Shown here piece by piece: positions 63,571 through 64,000 of a DNA stretch of 64,000 bases. The notes beneath the pieces were generated by a model that worked only from the letters and a program-made list of their open reading frames with translations, did not search any database and was not told where the DNA came from. The stretch covers positions 2,019,130 through 2,083,129 of the forward strand of contig CAJNOP010000019.1 of assembly GCA_905250075.1 (NCBI GenBank), given 5' to 3'. Made by a program: the position numbers and the translations under genes. The stretch comes from Rotaria sp. Silwood1. Taxonomy: Eukaryota; Rotifera; Eurotatoria; Philodinida; Philodinidae. Within the stretch, counting starts at the first letter, position 1. Each line of letters begins with the position of its first letter.

Positions 63571-64000
63571 AAATAACTGTCCTGAATGCAGAATTGAATT
63601 TCGGTTCGAATGGCCGTCTCAGATATCCAATAAAAAATCATATAGTGCCACAAAAAAAATTAAAATTACTTTTTATGCCCGAAAAATAGAGCTAAAACGC
63701 AGATTTCAGCATAATATTCAAAATACTACTTGTCCCACTAAAACAAATGACTGTCCTTGATAGAGAATTAAAGTCTACATCGATTGATAGCCTCCGATTA
63801 TTTCCAAAAAACCAGTAAGACCCTCCAAAAAATCAAATACTTCTAGATGAAAGATCTCCAGAGACCACACACCAGAATATTCACAAAGATACGTATTCCG
63901 GTCGGATAAATCAGTGTCCCCGATAGAGAACTAAATTCTACATCGATTTATAGTCTCTCATTATTTCCTAAAAACCAGTAAGGCCATCAAAAAAATCAAA
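63571..64000. repeat. ~163-174-bp tandem repeat at the right edge
   Basis: Three diverged units start near 63571, 63745 and 63908. Each opens with a variant of AAATGACTGTCCTTGATAGA, then GAATTAAAGTCTACATCGAT, and later CCAGTAAGACCCTCCAAAAA. The last unit is cut by the window end, so the array continues. The first unit is much more diverged than the other two. Confidence 0.75.

Overview
The window looks like nuclear DNA from a small-genome invertebrate, most likely a bdelloid rotifer (Rotaria- or Adineta-like). This is inferred from strong AT richness, many 50-100 bp GT-AG introns, AT-ending codons, intronless divergent seven-helix receptors, Thr-rich linker exons and scattered remnants of DNA transposons. 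No rRNA, tRNA, CRISPR or bacterial-type operon was seen. Genes are monocistronic and intron-split, so most were assembled by hand from exons with matching phases.

Layout. 0.7-2.7 kb: a seven-exon PAN plus ZP-domain membrane or extracellular-matrix protein (+). 5.1-5.5 kb: a two-exon, ten-cysteine secreted protein (+). 9.2-9.4 kb: a small non-autonomous hAT element with a perfect 8-bp target duplication. 13.7-15.0 kb: a B-box-like zinc/coiled-coil protein (+). 17.9-20.7 kb: an LRRC74-type leucine-rich-repeat protein (+) with a long intron. 23-27 kb: a repeat cluster made of a 729-bp near-perfect palindrome with TA duplications, then a diverged ~93-bp satellite, itself interrupted by a 1.6-kb decayed hAT element. 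28.3 kb: a 21-bp minisatellite. 29.0-30.0 and 35.2-36.2 kb: two paralogous intronless GPCR-like genes (-). Between them lies a three-exon acidic protein with several SUMO-interaction-like motifs (-). 36.2-47.6 kb: an apparent gene desert. 47.6-50.2 kb: a seven-exon BICD-like dynein cargo adaptor (+). 52.0-52.6 kb: a two-helix membrane protein (-). 54.5-55.9 kb: two broken coding relics, one an SMP-30/strictosidine-synthase-like propeller. 59.2-59.5 kb: another fold-back element. 62.2 kb to the right edge: exons of a partial gene with a Thr-rich linker, followed by a ~165-175-bp tandem repeat.

The genes do not form one obvious pathway. The most notable features are the nested repeat cluster, the possible membrane/soluble switch in the PAN-ZP gene, the SIM-like-motif protein, and the dynein adaptor with its all-phase-0 introns and possible alternative C-terminus. 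Exon boundaries are inferred from splice consensus and reading frame only; no transcript or database evidence was available.
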